Positions 43,459-56,800 of a stretch of DNA of 64,000 bases are shown piece after piece. The notes beneath the pieces were generated by a model. The model was not told where the DNA came from. It saw only the letters and a program-made list of their open reading frames with translations, and searched no databases. Within the stretch, counting starts at the first letter, position 1. Every line of letters starts with the position of its first letter. The position numbers and the translations under genes are program-made. Source of the DNA: Siphonodentalium dalli (lineage: Eukaryota; Mollusca; Scaphopoda; Gadilida; Siphonodentaliidae); assembly GCA_032622095.1 (NCBI GenBank), contig CP136063.1:93477980-93541979 (forward strand), given 5' to 3'.

Positions 43459-43908
43459 TCACTTTTCAGCAGTGAAAATTGTACATGGTTCTCGGAGAAT
43501 AATGTATCCATATATTCTCGTCACCTCTTCGAATTTCAAAGTTTTTTCATTGAGAATCCTGTCTTGATATTCAGCAAAGCGAGTAAAATTATTTCCAACT
43601 AATTCACGAATTTCGTTTATTTCGTTTTTATGAACACAATGAAATATCCAATAATCTGAAAACAGTTGATCCAATATATCCATTAAGAAATCAGTTTCAA
43701 ATTCTGATCCCTCAATCAAACATGTCAGTCGACTCTGTCCCTCAGAGAAATGTCCGTTCAGCAAAGTCTCCATTATAATTCTACTTTCCCTCAAAAACCA
43801 AACTTGCTTAAGTTCTTGTTTGATTTCTTGATCCATTTTTGACATTTCGATCAAATTATTATAAATTTTCAAAAGCATCTCTGCTGGTAACACATCAATT
43901 CCATCCAT
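43459..43908 (-). CDS. Small viral protein with possible F-box (V3)
   Basis: 149 residues with its ATG at 43908. One Arg to Gly change against V1. The DNA transposon begins at 43937, 28 bp upstream of this ATG, so the gene survives but is cut off from the polymerase unit. Confidence 0.55.
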   Translation of the reverse strand: MDGIDVLPAEMLLKIYNNLIEMSKMDQEIKQELKQVWFLRESRIIMETLLNGHFSEGQSRLTCLIEGSEFETDFLMDILDQLFSDYWIFHCVHKNEINEIRELVGNNFTRFAEYQDRILNEKTLKFEEVTRIYGYIILREPCTIFTAEK

Positions 43909-44328
43909 AAGGAATTGTGTTGTATTCACCCACAACTAGTCCAAGTCTTCTCGTACTAAAACCGGCTAAGATATTGGGATGGAGGTGCCGGTATTTAGTC
44001 CGAGTTCCAGGCCCATGGTCTCCTTTGACACGAGTTAATCGTTAGTGACCCGCTCAAATGAAACCACAATTATATGAAATAAAATATCACAATTGCGACA
44101 ATAAACGGATATTTTCTACAGAAGACATGCTATTTGATCTGAAACCCACATCAGTTGAGAATTGAAAGCGGTAATTTAATGTGAAAAGAGACATTTACTG
44201 CAGTGTTTACAAATATTTAAAAGTATGCGAACTCAGATGACCTCGCGAACTGTGTTCGGCACTTTCCGGTAAAATTATTCGCCCAATTTCCTGATCCGCC
44301 CCATGTTGCCGGAAGTGAAAAAGACAAC

Positions 44329-46991
44329 ATGGACGAACGAATACGTTTCGCAGACATTCTACTGCAACAAATGGGATATCACTTCACAATCAAGGACAGC
44401 CAGATAGAAGTTATATCGTCAATAATGGACGGACATGATACTATAACAATTCTGCCGACTGGCTACGGGAAAAGCTTTTGTTACATCTTACCGCCGTTAA
44501 TATTCAACAAAGTGAGTGTTTAAAATTAAATCGAAAGTGAAAGTGAAATTCACATTTGATGAAAACAAATGACGTTTTCATCAATAATAACCACTAGCTT
44601 ACAAGGTCAATAGTTTGTCCAATATTATACATTTACTGCATGGTTTCGAGGTTGACATGAGGATTTATCAAGTTAATATTCACTGATGGCACAGGTCGAG
44701 GTGAGTATTAACTTCCAAAGACAAGGGTTGATAAATCCTCATGTCAACCTCGAAACCATACAATAAATGTGTTATAATATGATCCACTAATGTTATCAAG
44801 CCCATTAGGCCTGAACTACCTTATTGACCCATTTATATATATCCATAAAATGCACAACAATGTGTTTAAACAAGTCAAAAAGTTAATAAACAATACATGT
44901 ATAATGAAAAATATTACCAAACGTCACTACATTGAGTCATTATCATGAACATACTTCATATTAATAACTCATGAAGTCGCGTGATTGTGTTATTAACCCA
45001 TCTGGCCTATTTATAGAACAACCAGGTAGATATCGTGATTTATCAACTTCTTTTGCCCATCATTTAGTATGGGACTTTTAGAAGAAAGTTTATAATCCTA
45101 TAATAAATCTATTGTATATGCGACGCTACGTAAGGGAGACTCGCATATATAAGAGAATGCATTGTTACACTCACAGGGTTTTTGCAAAATTTCAGGAAGC
45201 TCCAGTACTAGTAGTATGTATTAAAGGGTTAAGCATTTCCTGGTTGAATATCTACCATACGATGGGTCGTTCCCATCCTCAGGCTATCGATATCATTGAG
45301 ACATTCATTGCGAAGAGGTATATACTGCTTGAGACCTCGTGGTAGATATTCACACCAGGTATTCAACTTTTTTTCATCGAAACCTTGACTAAATTGTCAC
45401 AGTTTAGTGGGAAAAAAAAAAGTTGGAACACGTTAATTTTGAGCTGGGCTAAACAGTTGTTTCCAGGAGAAAAACACAACAAGAGCACTTATTTGCTCCC
45501 GCAATTCATGACGGGTGTAATTGCACCCTGCAATATTATCATAAGTTGGGTGTTTCTCAAACAAAATGTCATAATAGGACATACATATCAGTTTCATGCA
45601 TGTGATAAAATCTATAATATGTCTTTAAAATTGATGTGGGCTTGAAGACAAAATTAATTAAGACGACACAATAACCTTGCATTCTTGTTGTACCTGATGT
45701 GAAGGTTGTATGTACATGCTGAAAACTTTTCATATTACAGATGATATCAGGGCAGAGAAAAGTAAGCTTGGTAATATCACCATTGACGTCACTGATAAAG
45801 GATAAAATTAGGACAATGAGGGACCATGGCATAAAAGCATATGGGATTTATTTAGGAATAACTAATTCAGATAAGGAAGGTATGAACACTACTTTATAGA
45901 AGATATAATAAAAACAATAAACAATAAAAATTAAACAAAAACACTTGACGAATCTGAAGCATTTTCCGCAAAGAAATTCGAATATTTTTGATAGTATTTT
46001 TCCAGTCAAAAATAAAAATAAACACTGACAATGACCAAGTTCCAACCCCAGTCACTTGGTAAACTTGAAAATATGCATGATTGTATAAATGTATACAAAT
46101 AAGCCATTTGCTTCAGTCCGGGGATTTAATTGTATATGTGTTCTTTGTTTATTTGGTGGTTCTCTGGTGACATTGATAATGCAAACACAAACTGGTCACA
46201 CTTAATATGCCCTGTCCGAATGATAATACTAACATCTGTACATTTTTGATACCAGATAATAATTACATCTGACCAACGAGGCCCAGTTCTCGAAATTGGC
46301 CATGACAATAAACAGTCATGGGAAATGCTGTGGCAATATGTGAAAATTAACATGCCATGGCATTAAATTTGATGTGGGACATTTCTCCTAATTTCGAGGG
46401 CTGGAATCCATGAATTGGAGTTGTGACGGCCAGATATCAACTTTCAAAATATATGTAGAGAGTTTTAACATGTTTTTAATTTGAGATCAACTCTTATAAA
46501 GTGTGTCCATGGCACTCGATGCATGAGTGTCCATGCACACATTGCTTCGCTTGCATAAGATAATAAAGAGCGTTATCAATTATTTTTCATTTTTATTTTG
46601 CCCAGGAAGTTGTCCCATTATCTTTGACCAAACCATCTACCGGTAGGCAAATCAGTATTTTTCCAACCAATTTCATAGTTGGTTTATTTCCAGTAAAACT
46701 ACTAAACTGAAAATAAACTTAAAACAATTTTGATGTCAAATCAGGCAGGGCATCTTTAACTGTGACCACCTACTTTAAAACAGAATGTTAGTGATACAGC
46801 CCCCCCCCCCTCCGGCATCCTATCATTTATGTTAAACTCTTTCAGAAATCAGAGATGGTAAAGCAGAGATTCTGATATCTACAGCAGAAAAGGCAATAAC
46901 TTCTTCATGGAAACATATATTTGAAGATGTATACGGTGACAGAATCTGTCTCATTGCTTACTATGAAGCACATGCACTGTCTATCTGAATG
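44329..46991 (+). pseudogene. RecQ-like helicase fragment, three exons
   Basis: Exon 1 44329-44511 (motif I PTGYGKSF), donor GTGAGT. Exon 2 45741-45879 (LVISPLTSLIKDKI, motif Ia), acceptor ATTACAG, donor GTATGA. Exon 3 from 46846 (ILISTAEKAI, then the motif II region reading YYEAH in place of the DEAH box). An in-frame TGA at 46986-46988 follows. Phases join correctly. The lost acidic residue of motif II and the stop show decay. Probably part of the surrounding transposon. Confidence 0.7.
44621..44779. repeat. Hairpin MITE inside the DNA transposon
   Basis: Inverted arms of about 50 bp (around GTTTCGAGGTTGACATGAGG) in the intron after helicase exon 1, with a smaller nested inverted repeat. 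A second short inverted repeat (TGGTTGAATATCTACC with its complement) is at about 45241-45358. The remaining intron DNA (44780-45740, 45880-46845) shows nothing else. Confidence 0.65.
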
Positions 46992-47137
46992 GTAGGCAAT
47001 TATTATAGTCCAGCAAAACCAAATTTAGTTTCATTCATTGTTTAGTTCTTCGAGACACATCCATGGTTTTAATATGTACCAACTGGATGGAACACATTAA
47101 CAATAATCCAACTCAAATATAATTATCTGCAGACCAA

Positions 47138-47575
47138 CTATGTGCGAACTCTCTGTTGTGATGAGGGAGTGCTGGTGTGTGTTACAGGTGGTGATTTGAA
47201 TGGTGTATAACTCGTTGATTTTGATGACATTTTAACAGGTGTAGATATTATTTTCTGTCTTTTTGGAGTCATTCTTTTTGTCGGGGTAGCAGCAACTTTA
47301 GTACCAGCATATGAGGCAGGATCTCTCACTTTTCTAAACTTTTCCTCTGCCGACTCAAATTCCTTTTCCTTTTTTTTAACAACATTCATATTACGCACAC
47401 AGTCCCTACAAACAAACACTTTCTTCCCAGGAGTAATATCTACACTAAACTTTTCTTTTAAGAATGCTGATGGCATCATGCCATCAACTTCAGAGTGTAT
47501 TCCTGTCCGTCTATAAGAACGTCCTGATGTGGGAAATGACTTCCCACACCACGCACATGACGATGATTTCTCCAT
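47138..47575 (-). CDS. Cys-rich zinc-finger protein of the DNA transposon
   Basis: 145 residues, ATG at 47575. Paired C-X2-C motifs (Cys7/Cys10 and Cys56/Cys59), resembling the N-terminal zinc domain of some transposases and of insect ZAD-type proteins, then a charged helix and a Ser/Thr/Lys/Pro-rich tail with KRMTPKRQK. It converges with the helicase. Possibly exon 1 of a longer transposase. No catalytic core seen. Confidence 0.55.
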   Translation of the reverse strand: MEKSSSCAWCGKSFPTSGRSYRRTGIHSEVDGMMPSAFLKEKFSVDITPGKKVFVCRDCVRNMNVVKKKEKEFESAEEKFRKVRDPASYAGTKVAATPTKRMTPKRQKIISTPVKMSSKSTSYTPFKSPPVTHTSTPSSQQRVRT

Positions 47576-48129
47576 TTAATCGCAATTATGTGTGTCAATA
47601 AATAAATAAATAGATTAAGTAAACATTGCAGATATAAATATAATAAATTAAATAAATAACGGAAATTACAACCCTTCTGACAGTTTAAAACAGTGTAAAC
47701 ACGACGAGCATTAGAATAATATCATGGGGGCTGCCATTTTGTTTGTATCGAAGTGTCGAAATTCGTCTCGGCCAAAACAAACACCGGACAATGCCGGAAT
47801 TCTTCGGAACCTGACTTCGGCTTTCAGTAATGTAAACAAAATATAAAAAACAGCGATGTTGATGACAATCAACCGGAATATTCTATGCGTAATTTAACAT
47901 GAAAGTTTGATTATTATACACCAATATGATCATAAGATGTAAGCCTTTGCGATGTATATAGCATCATGTATTGATTTGCTAGGTAAATCGAGTAAAATAC
48001 ACCACAAATTCCCGCCACAGATCGTGGGCGTAAGTCGTGTCATAAGAGAGCATATAGGACGGGCTTGGACTAAAAGCAGCATATCGCCATCCCAATATCT
48101 TAGCTGGTTTTAGTACAAGAAGACTTCGA

Positions 48130-51100
48130 CTAACCCACAACAAGTCCTTTGGTGTACACAGATCGGAATGTTTTCGTTTGCCCTTCACTAATTACTTCTC
48201 GGTTCTTTGTGCGTTTAATTATGCATGGATAGTTTATGACACGTTGAAAATTTAACCGGTCATTAACACATTCAACCATTGAATGAAAATTTATTTGCTG
48301 TTTAGTTTTATAATCCAGAGTGATACCCTTGACCTTACATACATATTTTATGACATCATCTTTCATGTACTGATATCCATAATTTTTCGGTCCTAACCCT
48401 ACAAATTTCATGATTTTAGCATCTGGATGCTCATCAGTCCATTTACCAAGGTAGCTGTCTTCGGTTTTGATATTTTCTTTTTCTGGATCGAAAATATACA
48501 TGCAGCTATCAGTGTCGAAATACAACACCCTATCTTGGAGTTTTTCTAAAACTTTATACAACTCCAAGCGTGCATATGCTGTGACAAATGATGCAACAAC
48601 TACATTGGCAGATGGATGTGGTTCTATAATATCGGTTTTATTTTCATAGCTGAATAATATGAATTTATCCTGTTCAAAAATTTCAACTGCTTTGATGGTG
48701 ATATTTTTATCAGTTAATAGTTCAAAATATCTGGATGGTTCTGAGATATATTCAGTTTTAGTAAGAATATTATTTTGTGCATTTTTTCCCCATATGCAAT
48801 TTATCATTAATTTTGCGCACTGGCGGAGTCCTGGGTTGTTTTCGATTTTTTCTTTTTCAAGTTTTATACCTTCAACCTCATAATAATCTTTAATGTATTT
48901 ACCTTTATCTTCTTCACTTTTAACAGAATTTGGATATCCACTTGCTTCTTGTTTAATTTTGAGGTATTTATCAATGTAATCCCTGTATACTTTGTCCGAC
49001 CACTCAGTCCAATGCCAAACTTGATACACTTCCAGAATTTGGTAACCCAATTCTATTGCTTTGAATAATTCTACATGTGTCCAAACTCCAACTAAAGCAC
49101 GCTGTTCGGTTTTATGATTACACTGTCCACTTTCATTTTCTGCACAAGTTTTACACAATGTATATATCATTATGTTATTACAGTGGATCGGTAGCACTGG
49201 AATGTACAATTTATTTGGAGGTAATACTTTGCATTTAATGAGTCCTTTGTAAGATTTGATGTCTCCTATTTGTTCCTGGCTTAGAATTGTTGGATGACCA
49301 AGTGGGTACTCCTTATATTTATTTACACTAGGATACAAACTGCATATATCAATATATTTTATTTCCTGTTTAGATGTTGGTTCTATTTCATGATATAATT
49401 TTAGAGCATTAGTCCTGCCACCAAATAATGCTTCCCTTGGTTTAATTGGGTCTTGGTGCAAATAGAATTGATCCATAGTTTGTTTTAAATTTTAGTCTGC
49501 TTTACATTTATTGTCCAGGTCATGTTCCCAGATGCATATTATTTTGCATCCCAAGCTTTTGATTTCAGTTTCCGTTTTTATTGTTTTTTCATACAATTCA
49601 TGCATTGTTATATTACTTTATGGGTTTCGGCGATTTCTATCTGGATAGCAAGTAGGACAGCCATGAAAAAACACCCATACATTTCATACACTATGTTTGA
49701 TTCTGCATGATAACCATCAACAAAATGTGTGCCTATTTTAACTTCACCACCATTTAAAGCATGCTTTATGTTTATATTTTGTTTTGTAGCAATGTACTGT
49801 AGCCATCGAATTGCTTTCATTGAAAATTTACACGCTTGTGGATATCCAGTGTCTGAAATTATACCTAGAGAATTCTCTGGAAATGAATTTTTTCTCCATG
49901 CAAGGTTACAGGTTTGAGCTAATGTTATTGCTTCCCGAAATGGATCTATTTGATCAGTTTCCATTACACATAGTCTGAATTTGCCACATCCACGTCTTAA
50001 AATGTCTACATCTGATTTACAATACTTTTGAATTTCTTTTTGAAAATCAAAAATATCTTCACCCCTAGCTTCGTACCATTTCAGAAATGAATCTCTATTT
50101 TCCTCAGACATGATTTCAGGTTTATAGTATTTTTTGTCTTGATATGGTCCTACATAATTCTGAAAGTCCTGTGTATTTGCCCAATGTGGACAATAACCTT
50201 TAGCCATTTCTTCAAGTTGGAATGTTTTTGGAAATTTAGATAATGCCATAGGGATGAAACTCAATGAATCGATTACTTTAACACCATTGCATTGTAAACT
50301 AAGTATTTTGTTGCCATTCATAATAACATTAGGTTTTGAATTTCCATTGTTCACCAAGTAATGTAAGAGGAACTGACTATCGTAACCTCTTGCATTGTGA
50401 GCAATACATGTTGTACCTTTATGATCGTTGGTGTAAAACAACCATTTGCAAAATCTTTCTAATACATTCTCTCCTTTAAAAATATATTCTCTGTTTGACA
50501 ATACAGAATCACATGAAATGCATATTTCATCAATGGGTTTACATATACAATTTTCACAAGCAGTTTGTGCAACACAAAAATTGGGTATATGAACACCAGT
50601 ATCTTGTTGACATTCAAAATCAAAAAATATGAATGGTACCTTTACTTCTTTCTGTGTTTCTCTCTTTTGGTACTGCTGGATATGACATCTGTGATCTGAT
50701 GTGACAATTTCCTTACAGTATTTGCACTTCTTTGTTCCCGAACATATATGTCTTTTCTCCTTTCGTGTGACGATTTCAACCCCACATTTCAGGCATTTGT
50801 GTATCATATCACAAATAGTTTTGTCATCTTTTGGTGATTTTTTTTTCAAATGATTGTCGAGACATCGTTTACTTCTAAAAGTCCTCTTACATTTGATGCA
50901 TTGTATCCATCGTTCAAAGGGGTATATCTGACCCTCGAAACACATACACTTGTATGGACATATATGATCAACTCTGCTGTTCGAACTGACATCACAGTGT
51001 TCACAGTAATAGCTACATCCAAGGAATCATGTGACAGTTGTGATCACATCGTAGTGGTTGTCATTGAAATATAGATGGACAACTTTATTCTTTCCCAACT

Positions 51101-51912
51101 GGTGGTGGTTGAAAAAGAAAGCCTTCGTCAGCAAATTGCTTATGTATTTTTATAACATACTCAGGATATAGTTGTTCCTGAATAATGTTGTATTCCTCAA
51201 CCCAGCAACTGGTGTCGTGTGATAACCCCACTTTATCCAACAATGACTTTGCAGCTTCCCGTTGTGGAGCTCTTGCTGGTCTCGTAATCCGTTTCCATTG
51301 TTGCTTCCATTCAACTGTATCTTTTTTGTCAACATTACACATACCAACAACGACAGCCCTCGCAAAACACATGTTATCTTCTGCGTTCTGAATCAGAAGA
51401 ATACTTTTCTTTACTGTTTTCATTTGATTTTGTTCACCGAATGCTCCTTAATGTAAAGTATGTCTTGCGGTCCCTGTAGGCATATGCGTGACAGTGATGT
51501 CAAATGTCATCTGTCCGTCATGAATTTTGAATTTTTTTTTCGATTGTGCAACTTTTTCTATGTTGTCAAGCAATAATTCACCCGTCAGGTCTTTTGCTTC
51601 AGTGAATGGTACGTGAATCCCTAGATCTAACCCTGGATGAAAGATGGAAATTCTCATTTGATCTTTTGGTCCTGCATCACACTCATCTTTCAAACTGTTC
51701 ACCAGATCTTTGAAAATTCTGTGAACAGTTTGAAATGGTTGATGAAATTCTTGAAATGTGACGTTGAATTTCTTTGATGCTGTTTAAAATTTCCTCGAGT
51801 ATTTATCGGTCAGATTTTTTATAGTATAATATTTACAGTCATCATCCAGTCGCACTCTCTTTCTATTATCTCGTTCGCTTTCGCTATCTGAATATGGCAC
51901 AAGGCGCTTCAT
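48130..51912 (-). pseudogene. Protein-primed DNA polymerase B (V3), broken
   Basis: The exonuclease part is the longest here: one 445-residue frame (49608-50945) with zinc-finger cysteines, DFE at 109-111, the NARGYDSQF motif to 192 and YCKSD at 308-312. The palm frame (48130-49476) has SLYPS 46-50, KLMINCIWG 222-230 and YFDTDS 319-324. The shared lesions are all present (six-T run at 49666-49671). Private: TAA at 51448-51450, and the transposon removes the last about 10 residues. Confidence 0.9.
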
Positions 51913-51917
51913 CGTGA

Positions 51918-52027
51918 AATGACGACGTGATGAAATTCGCGTCGCTTGTATGCTCTGACACGGACATGCGCAGTCATCGTCCGTGTCAGAGCATAAAAGC
52001 GACGTGAATTTTCATCACGTCGTCATT
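51918..52027. promoter_or_regulatory. Palindrome P1 (V3)
   Basis: As 4941-5050, with one arm changed (TTGTATGC for TTTTATGC), weakening the TATA-like box on the polymerase side. Confidence 0.6.
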
Positions 52028-52062
52028 CCACTGACGATTGAATAACACACCGAACGCTCACA

Positions 52063-52656
52063 ATGGATCCAAGATTACAGAGTAACAACCTACAACATTT
52101 ACGAAAATTTGCATTAGAAGTTTTAAAGAATACAAAGTGGGTTCCACCATATGGTAACTGTTTTAGGTGCAACTCGAGTTCACATTGGGCTTTTCAATGT
52201 GATGGCACTACGAAAAAGAAGATTGATCAGATGAAAAAATCATCATTGACGCTGAGTGAATCTACTCCTGGGAAGTCTACTTGGACGCACACATCAGACA
52301 ACGATGATCTCACACCATGTGATGTAATGGACATTGATCAAACTGAGACATCAACTAACGAGATCGCGGATATGAAAGCTGAAAGTGGGGAACAATGGAA
52401 CTCAACCGCGATATCAATTAACGAGATCGCGGATGTGAAAACTGAGAGTGATGAATTATACGCCTCAACCGAGGTATCAAATGATGAAATCACTATTCTA
52501 AACACGGAGGATTCGCAGATGGAAGTGATAAATGCTGTAGCCAAAAGCGCTAACGATACTGAAATTAAGCAGACCACTTTGCCTAGCAGAAAGAGAAAAA
52601 GACGTTTATCGCGATCATCTTCCAAGAAAGTTATGTTATTTAAAAATAGTGAATAA
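52063..52656 (+). CDS. Zinc-knuckle viral protein (V3)
   Basis: 197 residues, knuckle intact; one Leu to Ser difference from V1 in the basic tail. Confidence 0.75.
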   Translation: MDPRLQSNNLQHLRKFALEVLKNTKWVPPYGNCFRCNSSSHWAFQCDGTTKKKIDQMKKSSLTLSESTPGKSTWTHTSDNDDLTPCDVMDIDQTETSTNEIADMKAESGEQWNSTAISINEIADVKTESDELYASTEVSNDEITILNTEDSQMEVINAVAKSANDTEIKQTTLPSRKRKRRLSRSSSKKVMLFKNSE

Positions 52657-52723
52657 AATATTATTGATTTTATTTGTTTCGTTTTTTAGCAATTTCAGAG
52701 CATATCTTTTGAAAAATTTGGGT

Positions 52724-52739
52724 GGCCCTGAAAAGGACC
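52724..52739 (-). terminator. Histone-type 3' stem-loop (V3, LYPDL gene)
   Basis: Identical to 5747-5762. Confidence 0.75.
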
Positions 52740-52758
52740 GTTTAAATTGTTTGCCGAG

Positions 52759-53148
52759 TCAATAAAATTCAGACAAATCCGGATAAAGCCCACCCTTGTT
52801 GTATGTGGGTCTCCAGTGTGGATTCCACACGTATTTCGCTGCCTCAGTGGTAATCCACCTTGGTAGTGGCCTTGGAGGATTAAATTCAGACAAATCTGGA
52901 TATAATGCCCCCTCCTTATACGTAGGGTTCCACTCTGGAGTTTCCACATACACCTTGGGAGGACTGGGTCTCCGTCTTTGCAGGAATTCTTGAACTCCAG
53001 CTCTAATGGCTATCTTATGGCTCTCCGAATCTCTAACATTCTTCTGCCAATGCTTTAATCGAGCATTGGCCAACAATTTTAGCAAAAGTTTCTCTTTTAG
53101 TTTAGAGAACATTTTGAAGATAAAAAAAAACGATACACTGCGGTCCAT
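52759..53148 (-). CDS. LYPDL-motif viral protein (V3)
   Basis: 129 residues. Both LYPDLSEF motifs unchanged. Conservative changes only in the N-terminal helix (Ile to Leu, Phe to Leu, Asn to Lys). Confidence 0.7.
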   Translation of the reverse strand: MDRSVSFFFIFKMFSKLKEKLLLKLLANARLKHWQKNVRDSESHKIAIRAGVQEFLQRRRPSPPKVYVETPEWNPTYKEGALYPDLSEFNPPRPLPRWITTEAAKYVWNPHWRPTYNKGGLYPDLSEFY

Positions 53149-53160
53149 ATTATATGAAAC

Positions 53161-53314
53161 GCGCGGACGCCGCTGACGACGTCATCGCATATTTCACCAA
53201 ATTTTCCCGAACGTCAATTCAAGTGTGTTTCTTTTAACAAAAAGAAACACACTTGTTTTGACGTTCGGGAAAATTTGGTGAAATATGCGATGACGTCGTC
53301 AGCGGCGCCCGCGC
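53161..53314. promoter_or_regulatory. Palindrome P2 (V3)
   Basis: Same as 6184-6337. Confidence 0.65.
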
Positions 53315-53360
53315 TTTTTCAATAAAAAAACAGATATTCCCATTCTTCATTCATACCGAA

Positions 53361-53729
53361 ATGGATTACCGAGATCTGTATCGGAGCTATTTGGAGGATG
53401 GGATGCTGGTGCGAGGTGTGTTTGGGGATGAACCACAGATGCTATGGAAGGCTTTGAGTTTAGCCGAAACGGGAACTATAGATAACTGTTTTGATATCTA
53501 TAGGTACACCGTTGTGTTGATGACGGACAACAGAGATCGGGTGTTTGGTGCCATGCAATTGTGCCATTTGGTTGCGACGTTCCCAAGACAACTATCAGCT
53601 GTATTCAAACCCAAACACATCATGCTGTTTCTTTTGAAACCATCCAAAACTTTCAGGGCCTCACAAATTTTTAAAAAGATACGCTCTGAAATTGCTACTG
53701 TACAATTTGTTCATTCTTCCTGGAGATAA
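53361..53729 (+). CDS. Unknown viral protein, 122 aa (V3)
   Basis: Same as 6384-6752, intact, with one Arg to Leu change (HIMLFLL). Confidence 0.65.
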   Translation: MDYRDLYRSYLEDGMLVRGVFGDEPQMLWKALSLAETGTIDNCFDIYRYTVVLMTDNRDRVFGAMQLCHLVATFPRQLSAVFKPKHIMLFLLKPSKTFRASQIFKKIRSEIATVQFVHSSWR

Positions 53730-53879
53730 TGTTCATATAATTTCTTCAAAACCAAATTCATTCATCATGAACTTGGAGAGAATGTTCACATAATTTATCA
53801 AAGAATACTTCCCTAACAAAACAAAACAAACCCACTACCACCCTTCATATCTATAATACGCTCATCATATAGTACTCAC

Positions 53880-56800
53880 AGTCCCCGACAGGTCGACCAG
53901 TTTAGTAAAGTCGATTGTTTGGGACGACACGATAGGCGTCATGTCGTGTCTGGATGCCACAGAGGCAGCACGCTTCCGTCGGCCAGACGCTGGAATCGAG
54001 AGATAATACTCGTGACCATTGGTAGGAGTGGTGGTGATGATGGTGATGACGGCGATGATGATGATGATGATGATGACCGTAATGATTATGATGATGACTA
54101 TGTTGTTGAAAACTGTGATGGTAATGATGGCGATGATGACAATGATGCTGATGGTGGTGATGATGGTGATGATGATGTTGACGATGTTGTTGGTGATTGT
54201 GATGATGATGATTGTGATGGTGGTGGGTATGCTGCTGGTGATGTAGATGTAATGATCATGCAAGTGGTGATGGAGTGATGATGATGATGATAATGATGAC
54301 GATGATGGTGATGATGATGATGATGATGATGATCGATGATGATGTCTATGTTGTCGGTGATGGTGATACTGATTATGATGGTGATAATGGTTGTGGTGAT
54401 CGTGGTGATGATGGTGATGATGGCGATGACGTTGGCGATGGTGGTGGTGATGTCGAGGGCGGTCATGATGATGCAGATGTTGTTGTTGATGGTTATGCCG
54501 GTGATGATAGTTATGGGGTGATGATGATGATGATGGTGACGATGCTGGCGATGATGATTTTGATTATGTTGCTGATGGTGATGATGGCGATGGTGATGGT
54601 GTTGGTAATGGTGATGATGATGTTGATGATGCTGATGATAATGACGACGTTCTGGGTAATTGTGATGGTGATGGTGGTGATGATGGGGATGCTGACGTTG
54701 GTAATAGTGATGATCGCGATCGTGATGATGGTGAGGATGCTGCTGATGGTGTACATGACCATGCAAGTGATGATGATGAGGGTGACGACGATAGCGATAT
54801 TGGTGGGGATGCTGCTGATGTGATAATGATAATGGCGGTGATGGCGATGATGATGTTGATGGTGGTGGTGATGATGATGGGGATGATGATGATTTTGATG
54901 ATGATGCTGATTGTGGTTATTATGATAACGATGTTGTTGGTGATTGTGATGACAATGATTATGATGATGGCTGTGATAATGATGATGATGATAATTATGA
55001 TAGAGGTGGAGATGATGATGGCGACGTTGTTGGTGATTATGATGATGGCGATGATGGTGATGTTGGTGGTGATGATGGTGATTGTGATGATGGTACTGAT
55101 AACGATGGTGGTGATGGTGATGTTGTTGTTGGTTATGGTGATGATGATGACGATTATGCCAATGATGATTAGGATGTTGTTGATGGTCATGATGATGACG
55201 TTGTTGGTGGTGATGATGATGACGACAATGATGATGATGATGATGCTGTTGTTGTTGGTTATGGTGATGATGATGACGATTATGACAACGGTGCTTAGGA
55301 TGTTGTTGATGGTCATGATGATGACGTTGTTGGTTATGATGATGACGACAATGATGACGATGATGCTGTTGTTGGTGGTGATGGTGATGAAAATGACGAT
55401 GACGACGCCGGAAGTGATGATGTTGTTGGCGATGGTGATGATGCTGGCGATGAGGGTGGTGATGATGATGTTGGTGATAGTTGTGGTGATGATGATGGTG
55501 ACACGGTTGATGGGGACGGTGATGGTGATGGCGATGCTGATGTCGATGTTGTTGGTGATGTTGATGATGGTGGTGATTGTGACGATTATCTTGGTAGTGG
55601 TAATGATGATGCATGGGGTTGAAGATGCAGCACTCTTCGGTCGGCCAGATGCTGGAAATGCGATCAAAGACTAAATTGATTTGATCGATACCTGCCCCCA
55701 ATCGGCGGTTCTCAGGCGAATATGTTATGGCCGTTCCCGATGTATACCTACCTCCGCTTATCGGTCCACGCGCGAAGAACATGAAGTATTCGTTGTTCAG
55801 ATCATAAATCTCGGATACTCCTTCAACGATCTTCTTCCTCCGGAATGAGCATATAATAACACCAGAAGTGTAGGTGAATGCAGTTTTATTGATACCGGTC
55901 GCATCATTCGGCTAAAATGAAAAAAACAATTTACACTAATAAACCCATCAGAAGTGTATGTGAATGCAGTGTTATTGATACCGGCCTTGTCATTCGACTA
56001 AAAAAGAAAACCAGTTAACACTATTAACCCCACCAGAAGTGTAGGTTGATGCAGTGTTAATGATACCGGCCTTGTCATTCGGCTAAAAAAGAAAACCAGT
56101 TAACACTAATTACCCCACCAGAAGTGTGGGTGAATGCAGTGTTATTGATACCGGTCGCGTTATTCGGATTAAAAAGAAAAACTGTTAACACTTATTACCC
56201 CACCAGAAGTGTAGGTGAAAGCTGTGTTAATGATAAGCGCCGAGTCATTCGGCTTAAAAGGAAAAACAGATAACACTAATAACCCCATCAGAAGTGTAGA
56301 TGAATGCAGTGTTATTGATACCGGTCAGGCAACACAGTATACCAGTGCATAATTACTCTTATTTATTGAAATTAAATGTTTAGATAGCAAGTTCAACAAG
56401 CGATCTGTGGTATATAATTGGTTACTAATTTACCGCGGTGAAATGTCGGTTCGATGTGCCGGAGTTACTCACTTATCGTGGTTAGAGGTGCGTTCGGTGT
56501 GCCTGAGTTACCCACTTACCGTGGTGAGATGTACATTCGATGTGCCGGAGTTACTCACTTACGAGGGTGAGAGGTGCGTTCAGTGTACCGCAGTTACTTA
56601 CTTAGCACGACGAGATGTGCGTTTGATGTACCGGAGTTACTCAATTACCGTGGTGAGAGGTGCGTTCAGTGGACCACAGTTATAGTTACTTATAGCGCGT
56701 CAGATGTGCGTTCGATGTACAGGAGTTATTCACTTACCGCGGTGAGAGATTCGTTCGATGTGCCGGAGTTACTTACTTACCGCTGGAAGAGGTGCGTTAG

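Larger units (their letters stand above)
43937..48132. mobile_element. DNA transposon, candidate Academ (AcademH-like)
   Basis: 4,196 bp with 46-bp terminal inverted repeats (43937-43982, 48087-48132; three mismatches) starting TAGTCSAAGTCTTCT, flanked by the 9-bp duplication ACCCACAAC (43928-43936, 48133-48141). Inside are remnants of a spliced RecQ/superfamily-2 helicase (plus) and a Cys-rich protein (minus). Helicase-encoding Academ elements with 9-10 bp duplications are known from animals (recollection), and this is the basis for the class call. No DDE transposase core found, so it is degenerate or internally deleted. Confidence 0.7.
37474..53729. mobile_element. Endogenous Polinton/adintovirus-like element V3 (split by a DNA transposon)
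   Basis: Most complete viral copy: all recognised genes from SL2 to the plus-strand 122-aa gene. It is interrupted once, at 43937-48132, by a DNA transposon with a 9-bp target duplication. Without that insertion it spans about 12 kb. Confidence 0.87.
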
